Shown one piece after another: positions 58,707 to 64,000 of a DNA stretch of 64,000 nt; position 1 is the stretch's first letter, and every line of letters begins with the position of its first letter. The notes under the pieces are model-generated. The model searched no databases and was not told the DNA's origin. It saw only the letters and a list, made by a program, of their open reading frames with translations. The position numbers and the translations under genes were made by a program. The stretch lies in NCBI RefSeq assembly GCF_014207445.1, contig NZ_JACHEM010000013.1, positions 186,001 to 250,000 of the forward strand. Reading direction: 5' to 3'. The stretch is from Streptomyces candidus (lineage in GTDB: Bacteria > Actinomycetota > Actinomycetes > Streptomycetales > Streptomycetaceae).

Positions 58707-60617
58707 CTACTCGCGGTCCTCTGCGGTGGTGCGGCGGCGCATCGCGACGACGACGCCGACCGCGGCGAGCAGCAGTACGCCGATGCCGACGATGATCCAG
58801 AGGGTGGGGCCGGAGCCGCCGCCCTTGCCGCCGTCGTCCCCGGCGTCGCCGACGGCGGGTTCGGCGGACCACCAGCTCCAGTAGCCGTCCTGCCCCCAGA
58901 TGTTGCCCGCCGCCTCCGGCATGGTCTTGATCGACTTGATCTGGTCGGTGCGGTACGCCTCCACCGCGTTCGGGTACACCATCACGTTCATGAAACCGGT
59001 GTCGTACAGCCGCGACTGCATCCGCTTGACGAGGCCGACGCGCTTCGCCTTGTCGTACTCGACGATCTGCCGCGCGTACAGGTCGTCGAACTGCTTGTCG
59101 CAGATGAAGTTGTCGGTCTGCCCGGTGGCACCGGGGCCGGAGGGCAGCGCCGCGCAGGTGTGGATGGACAGGACGTAGTCCGGGTCGGGGTTGACCGAGT
59201 AGCCGTCGAAGGCGAGGTCGTACTCGCCCGCCTGCCAGGGATCGGTGACGTTGTCCAGGCACTGCACCTTCAAGCCGATGCCCAGCGCGCCCCACCACTC
59301 CTGGAGGTACTTGCCGATCGCTTTGTCGTTCGGGTCGGTGGCGTGGCACAGGATGCGGAATTCGAGCGGCTTGCCGTCCTTGCCGACGCGCCTGCCCTCC
59401 GCGTTCTTCTTGTACCCGGCGCTGAGGAGGAGCTTTTCGGCGGCGGTCGGGTCGTAAACGATCTTCTGGGCGGCGGACGGCTGCCAGTGGTAGTCGGCGA
59501 AGCGCGGCGGGATGTAGCCCTGCCCCTCCACCGCGTGCCCCTGGTAGACCTTGTCCACGATCGCCTTGCGGTCGACGGCCGCGAACAGCGCCCTGCGGAC
59601 GCGCGGGTCGAGGAGCGCCGGATGCCCGTCGCCGAACTTCCGGCCCGTCCTGTCCTGCGCGCCGGGGTTGACGGCGAGCGCGAAGAAGCGGCGGCCGGGC
59701 GCGTCGTTGACCTTGATGTCCGGCGCCGAGCTGAGGGACTTCGCCTGGGCGGGCGTCAGGTTCTGGACGAAGCCGACCTCGCCGGTACGGAGGGCGGCGA
59801 CCGCCGCGTCGTTGTCCTTGTAGTACTTCAGGATCAGCTCGTCGAACTTGGGGGCGCCGCGCCAGAACGTCTCGTTGGCCCTGAGTTTCACGTACTGGTC
59901 GGGCTTGTACTCGGTGACGATGTACGGCCCGTTACCGACGATCGGGAACGCTTTGTCGTTGTTGAACTTCGAGAAGTCGCCGACCTTCTCCCACACGTGC
60001 TTGGGCACGATGGGCACGTCCAGCGCCGTCATCGTCGCCTGCGGCTTCTTCAGTTCGACGACGAGGGTCTCGGCGTCGGTGGCCGTGACCTTCTTGAAGT
60101 TGGCGGTGAAGCTCCCGTTGGCCGTGGCGGCGCCCTCGTCCGTCATCATCTTGTTGAACGTGAAGGCGGCGTCCTCCGCGGTGGCCTGCTTGCCGTCGGA
60201 CCACGTCGAGTTCTTGCGGATCTTGTACGTCCACGTGAGTTTGTCCGGCGACGAGGTCCACTCGGTGGCGAGGGCGGGGACGGTGCGCGCGTCCTTGACG
60301 TCGTAGTTCGTCAGGTACTCGTAGACCAGGCGGTGGATCGTCGTACTGACGAGACGGCCGGCGAGGAACGGAGAGAGCGAGTCGACGCTCTGGGAGACGG
60401 CGACGGTGAGGGACCGGCTGCGGTCGGCAGCCGTGACCGGGGAACCGGCGGCTGCGGCCCGCCCCTCCTGCGATGCCTGCGCACCCTGCGGAGCTGCGGC
60501 CGTCGCCAGCAGGGCGAAGGCGCTGGCGCCGGTCGCCAGGAGGCGGCGCAACCGGGCGCGGGCGGGGCGGGGTGGGGCGGGCGGTGGAGCGTCGGTGGTG
60601 GTGCCCTTTGTGTCCAT
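58707..60617 (-). CDS. Peptide ABC transporter substrate-binding protein with C-terminal membrane anchor
   Basis: A family 5 solute-binding protein of 636 residues. The signal (RARLRRLLATGASAFALLATAAA, cleavage likely near AQA) lacks a lipobox. The core has family features: FLAGRLVSTTIHRLVYEYL, TWTYKIRKNSTWSDGKQATAED, GNGPYIVTEYKPDQYV, RRALFAAVDRKAIVDKVY. After a Gly/Asp/Ser-rich linker the C-terminus carries LWIIVGIGVLLLAAVGVVVAM and MRRR (about 605-630), so the receptor is held by a transmembrane helix rather than a lipid. ATG at 60617 follows GAGGTC by 8 bp. Substrate probably an oligopeptide. Confidence 0.88.
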   Translation of the reverse strand: MDTKGTTTDAPPPAPPRPARARLRRLLATGASAFALLATAAAPQGAQASQEGRAAAAGSPVTAADRSRSLTVAVSQSVDSLSPFLAGRLVSTTIHRLVYEYLTNYDVKDARTVPALATEWTSSPDKLTWTYKIRKNSTWSDGKQATAEDAAFTFNKMMTDEGAATANGSFTANFKKVTATDAETLVVELKKPQATMTALDVPIVPKHVWEKVGDFSKFNNDKAFPIVGNGPYIVTEYKPDQYVKLRANETFWRGAPKFDELILKYYKDNDAAVAALRTGEVGFVQNLTPAQAKSLSSAPDIKVNDAPGRRFFALAVNPGAQDRTGRKFGDGHPALLDPRVRRALFAAVDRKAIVDKVYQGHAVEGQGYIPPRFADYHWQPSAAQKIVYDPTAAEKLLLSAGYKKNAEGRRVGKDGKPLEFRILCHATDPNDKAIGKYLQEWWGALGIGLKVQCLDNVTDPWQAGEYDLAFDGYSVNPDPDYVLSIHTCAALPSGPGATGQTDNFICDKQFDDLYARQIVEYDKAKRVGLVKRMQSRLYDTGFMNVMVYPNAVEAYRTDQIKSIKTMPEAAGNIWGQDGYWSWWSAEPAVGDAGDDGGKGGGSGPTLWIIVGIGVLLLAAVGVVVAMRRRTTAEDRE

Positions 60618-60722
60618 GGTCGGAGACCTCGCGTCGTCACTGGCTCGTCTGCCGGCTCGTCTGTCTGCTCGTACATGCCCATCAGGCGGGTGGATCATGG
60701 GTGGCCGATGTGATGTGGCGCA

Positions 60723-60752
60723 GGTCTACCAGCGGTCTTCCGAACGTGTCAA
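60723..60752 (-). promoter_or_regulatory. Promoter of the peptide ABC operon
   Basis: Reading toward the operon, TTGACA (60752-60747) and TAGACC (60728-60723) are 18 bp apart. A second GTTGAC 11 bp upstream makes a direct repeat (GTTGAC-GGACC-GTTGAC). A leader of about 100 nt would precede the ATG at 60617. The whole gap 60618-60951 (334 bp) holds no gene; besides this promoter I see nothing in it. Confidence 0.7.
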
Positions 60753-60951
60753 CGGTCCGTCAACTCCCTTGCCGTGTACGGGAGAGGGTCGTTGGCAAGC
60801 GGTTTGGGGGGGAGGGCCGGGGCGCCATGGCGCATGCGTTCGGGAGTTCGCCGGTTCATTCGTTCGTGCGCACGTCCGGACATGCGGAAGCCCGCGTCAC
60901 GGCCGTGGTGCGCCGTGCTGCGGGCCTCCAGTGGTCTGAACCCCTGACGCC

Positions 60952-63900
60952 TTACTGCTGAGGGGCTGGCGGCGGCTGCGGAGGCTGCTGCTGCGACCAG
61001 TCGCCCGGCGGCGGCACGGAGCCCTCCGGAGCGGCGGGATACGGGTCGCCGGGCTGCGCGGGAGGCATCGGCTGACCGTGCTGTCCTGACTGGGCGGGCT
61101 GCCCCGGCTGCCCCGGCCGGCCGGGATGTCCGGGTTGTGCAGGGAGCGGCTGACCGCCGGACTGCGGCTGAACGGGCGGGAGTTGACCCGGCGTGCCGGC
61201 GCGAGGCTGCGCTCCTGGTGCGGGCTGCCCCTGGGGAGAGGGATGGGCGTGGACCGCGGGCTGTCCCTGCGGTGCGGCTGCGCTCTGCGTGGCGAACTGT
61301 CCCTGGAGCGCGGGCTGCCCTTGCGGTGCCGGGCCCTGCTGCCAGCCACCGGGGGACTGAGGTTGCTGCGGGTGCGGGTGCGGGTGCTGGTCCGGGTAGG
61401 GCTGGGGGCTGCTGCCGGGGAACTGCTGCCCCGGCTGACCGGGCGTTCCCTGCGGCGCGGACTGTCCGGGGAGCACCTGTCCGGGCTGCTGCGGCCATGC
61501 CTGACCGGGCTGTACCTGCTGACCGGAGCGCCCCGGCTGCCCGGGGTGGGCGTGCTGCCCCGGCTGTACGTTCTGCCCCGGTTGTGCGTGCTGCGGCTGT
61601 CCCGGCTGTACGTGCTGCTGGGCGGCGTAAGGCTGCTGGACGGCGTACGGCTGCTGGTACTGGCCCGGGAGCTGTCCCTGGGCCTGCCCCTGTCCCGGCA
61701 ACGGCGGTGCCAGGTGCGGGGGCGGGTTGCCGTCCGCCGTCCACAGGCCCTGCGCCTGCTGCGCCCGTACGAAGTCCTCCGCGACCAGCGCCGACAGGTG
61801 GAAGTACGCCTCGCGCGTCCTGGGCCGCATCATGTCGAGGTCCACCTCTGCGCCCGCGGACAGGTGCTCGTCGAACGGCACGACCACCACGCCACGGCAG
61901 CGCGTCTCGAAGTGCTGCACGATGTCGTCGACCTTGACCATCTTGCCGGTTTCGCGCACCCCGGAGATGACCGTCAGGGAACGCTGGACCAGCTCCCCGT
62001 ACCCGTGCGCCGACAGCCAGTCCAGCGTCGTCGACGCACTGCTCGCGCCGTCCACGGACGGCGTCGAGACGATGATCAACTGGTCCGCGAGGTCCAGCAC
62101 TCCGCGCATCGCGCTGTACAGCAGGCCGGTGCCCGAGTCCGTCAGGATGATCGGGTACTGCTTGCCGAGCACGTCGATCGCACGCCGGTAGTCCTCGTCG
62201 TTGAAGGCCGTCGAGACGGCCGGATCGACGTCGTTGGCGATGATCTCCAGACCGGACGGCGCCTGCGAGGTGAACCGCCGGATGTCCATGTAGGAGTTGA
62301 GGTACGGGATCGCCTGCACGAGGTCACGGATGGTGGCCCCGGTCTCGCGCCGTACGCGACGGCCCAGCGTGCCCGCGTCCGGATTGGCGTCGATCGCCAG
62401 GATCTTGTCCTGCCGCTCGGTGGCGAGGGTCGCGCCGAGCGCGGTCGTCGTGGTGGTCTTGCCGACGCCGCCCTTGAGGGAGATGACCGCGATGCGGTAG
62501 CAGGACAGCACCGGGGTGCGGATGAGTTCGAGCTTGCGCAGCCGCTCGGCCTCCTCCTTCTTCCCGCCGAACTTGAAGCGGGAGGCACCTGAGGGGTTCC
62601 GGCTGGACTTCGGCTTCTGCTTGTTGTTGCGCAGCAACCGCTCGGAGGACAGCTCGACTGCGGCGGTGTAGCCGAGTGGCGCGCCGGGGTGCGACTGCTG
62701 CCGCTCGTCGTGCGCGACGGGAGACGGCCAGGCGGCCCCGGTACGGGGGTCGACGGGGGCGCCCGGTGCTCCGGTGGCCCCCGGCTGCTGTGCGGGCAGG
62801 GGTTGCTGTTGCTGCGGGGGCATGGGCTGCTGGGTTACGGGGGCCGGCTGCGCGTCCGGCGCCTGGGCCGGCTTCTCCGCGGGCAGACCGCCGGGGGCCG
62901 CGGGATGCGGGAACCCGTAGCCGCCCTGCTGGTGGGCTTCGCCTGTCGTGCCGTACGCGGGGGCTTGGGGCTCTCCCGATCCGGCGGCGGAGGGGGCGTC
63001 CGGTACGAAGGACTGCTGGGGGAACCCGTACCCGCCCTGGGGTGCGCCGGGAACCGGCGGCTGCGGGAAGCCGCCAGGCGCCTCGTGGGGCGGGGCCCCG
63101 AACGACGGCTGCGGGACGCCTGGTTGGGCGCTGTGCGGGACGGCGGGCGCGCCCGCCGTGCCGGGCTGCGGCGGCTGTACGGGCCCGGGTGCACCGGCGG
63201 CCGCGTGCGGCCACCCGCCCTGCCCGGGGGGAACGGGGCCGGCCTGCTGCGGGAACCCGTACGCTCCCGGCTGACCGACGTCGGGCGCGGGCGGTTGTGG
63301 AGCGCCGGTCTGGGGAGCACCGGGCTGAGGTGCCGCGGCCTGAGCGGCGCTGGGCTCGGGGGCAGCGGGCTGGGCAGCCGCCTGGTCTGCTGCGGGCTGC
63401 TGCGGGAATCCGTAACCGTCCCGAGGCGCGCCGGGAGCCTGGGGCTGCGGGAGCCCGCCCTGCGGTACCGGGGGCTGCGGTGCGACGTGACCACCCTGCT
63501 GGGCGGGCGACCCAGGGGTGTGCGGGACCCCGGGCTGCTGCGGGTATCCGTAAGCGCCCGGCTGTTCCGCTGCGGGACTCTGCGGGAACCCGGGGGACCC
63601 CTGTGCCTGCTGTCCGGACGTCTCGCTCGACGGTGCGGGCACGGACCAGGACTGCGGAGCGGCGGGGGCGGGCCACTGCGGTGCGGTGGCGGGTGCCGCC
63701 GGCGGGAAGGACGGGGGGAGCGGCGGGAGGCTGCCCTGCGCCGGAGCAGGGGGAGTCCAGGACTGGCCGACGGGGGCCACGGGCGCGCCGGACGGCGGCG
63801 TGTCCCTCGGCTCGTCCTGGGGTTCGGCCGCGCCCTGGGGGATGGCGTCGCTTATCCCGTCGTACGGAAGGGCGTCTGCCGGGTCGGACGCCTGCGGGCC

Positions 63901-64000
63901 CGATGTGCCCGTGCCGGATGTGCCCGTGCCGGGCGTGCCCGTGTCCGCCGTATCCGGGACCGGCGTGCCCGTGTCCGGCGTGCCCGTGAGGACGTCGCGG
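60952..64000 (-). CDS. Proline/glutamine-rich MinD/ParA-like ATPase, EspI-type (5' end beyond window)
   Basis: The frame is open from 60952 to the right edge, so the N-terminus lies outside (over 1000 residues visible). A Thr/Gly/Pro repeat region (GTGTSGTGTSG) and a long Pro/Gln/Gly-rich section with YGFPQQ repeats precede the ATPase domain. That domain starts RIAVISLKGGVGKTTTTTALG (deviant Walker A), followed by ILAIDANPDAGTLGRRVRR, IILTDSGTGLL and IIVSTPSVDGASS. A second PGQP/QPGQ-rich tail of about 230 residues ends the protein. The layout resembles EspI of mycobacterial ESX-1 and, from memory, the S. coelicolor gene at the start of the ESX (EsxA/EsxB) locus. It probably acts on the cytoplasmic face of a type VII secretion complex. 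Confidence 0.85.
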   Translation of the reverse strand, partial: RDVLTGTPDTGTPVPDTADTGTPGTGTSGTGTSGPQASDPADALPYDGISDAIPQGAAEPQDEPRDTPPSGAPVAPVGQSWTPPAPAQGSLPPLPPSFPPAAPATAPQWPAPAAPQSWSVPAPSSETSGQQAQGSPGFPQSPAAEQPGAYGYPQQPGVPHTPGSPAQQGGHVAPQPPVPQGGLPQPQAPGAPRDGYGFPQQPAADQAAAQPAAPEPSAAQAAAPQPGAPQTGAPQPPAPDVGQPGAYGFPQQAGPVPPGQGGWPHAAAGAPGPVQPPQPGTAGAPAVPHSAQPGVPQPSFGAPPHEAPGGFPQPPVPGAPQGGYGFPQQSFVPDAPSAAGSGEPQAPAYGTTGEAHQQGGYGFPHPAAPGGLPAEKPAQAPDAQPAPVTQQPMPPQQQQPLPAQQPGATGAPGAPVDPRTGAAWPSPVAHDERQQSHPGAPLGYTAAVELSSERLLRNNKQKPKSSRNPSGASRFKFGGKKEEAERLRKLELIRTPVLSCYRIAVISLKGGVGKTTTTTALGATLATERQDKILAIDANPDAGTLGRRVRRETGATIRDLVQAIPYLNSYMDIRRFTSQAPSGLEIIANDVDPAVSTAFNDEDYRRAIDVLGKQYPIILTDSGTGLLYSAMRGVLDLADQLIIVSTPSVDGASSASTTLDWLSAHGYGELVQRSLTVISGVRETGKMVKVDDIVQHFETRCRGVVVVPFDEHLSAGAEVDLDMMRPRTREAYFHLSALVAEDFVRAQQAQGLWTADGNPPPHLAPPLPGQGQAQGQLPGQYQQPYAVQQPYAAQQHVQPGQPQHAQPGQNVQPGQHAHPGQPGRSGQQVQPGQAWPQQPGQVLPGQSAPQGTPGQPGQQFPGSSPQPYPDQHPHPHPQQPQSPGGWQQGPAPQGQPALQGQFATQSAAAPQGQPAVHAHPSPQGQPAPGAQPRAGTPGQLPPVQPQSGGQPLPAQPGHPGRPGQPGQPAQSGQHGQPMPPAQPGDPYPAAPEGSVPPPGDWSQQQPPQPPPAPQQ

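Noticed and set aside
1..64000. tRNA genes, insertion sequences, prophage or att sites
   Set aside because: No cloverleaf-like gene sequence, transposase or integrase frame or flanking direct repeat was seen in any intergenic gap; reading by eye could miss weak cases.

Overview
The window is very GC-rich, with strong G/C bias at third codon positions, frequent GTG and occasional TTG starts, AGGAG-type ribosome sites and many 1-4 bp stop/start overlaps. This is the genome of a streptomycete. From memory, the gene order from the polyamine/GABA genes through dxr-ispG-proS and rimP-nusA-infB-truB-ribF to an ESX (type VII secretion) flank follows the core of the Streptomyces coelicolor chromosome around SCO5655-SCO5717. 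That synteny is a recollection, not a search result. I see no tRNA, rRNA, CRISPR array, insertion sequence or prophage.

Positions 1-24,400 are mainly an amine-catabolism region. A class III aminotransferase (cut by the left edge) and an Lrp/AsnC regulator are divergent from an aminobutyraldehyde dehydrogenase and a PotD-type lipoprotein. After a glycerophosphodiesterase, an adenosine-deaminase-family enzyme (possibly aminodeoxyfutalosine deaminase), a DUF4190 protein and a NADAR protein, a second dehydrogenase/PotD pair follows. This one leads into a complete potABC polyamine importer and a FAD amine oxidoreductase. gabT, a membrane VirD4/FtsK-like ATPase, a PucR regulator and a third aldehyde dehydrogenase close the region. 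Together these would import putrescine or spermidine, transaminate or oxidise them to aldehydes and GABA, and pass the carbon to succinate.

Positions 24,400-28,700 hold a xylose module: a ROK regulator with a near-leaderless promoter, and divergent xylA and xylB with AT-rich candidate operators between them. Positions 28,800-41,500 hold a large acyl-CoA dehydrogenase, small secreted or conserved proteins, the MEP isoprenoid genes dxr and ispG with an M50 site-2 protease between them, two GNAT acetyltransferases, proS, and a minus-strand trio ending in a catalytically eroded aminoglycoside-phosphotransferase-like protein.

Positions 41,600-54,300 are the transcription/translation operon rimP-nusA-ylxR-infB, then DUF503-rbfA-truB and ribF. 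A strong terminator lies just after nusA, and 11-bp tandem repeats precede infB. Between truB and ribF sits a 1275-residue protein with a trypsin-like domain, a STAND/NACHT-like P-loop domain and a long helical C-terminal part. All three protease residues and the Walker A lysine appear replaced. It is the most unusual gene here.

Positions 54,377-60,617 hold a five-gene peptide ABC importer whose binding protein carries a C-terminal membrane anchor. The right edge is occupied by a proline/glutamine-rich MinD/ParA-like ATPase of EspI type, probably marking the flank of an ESX locus beyond the window.
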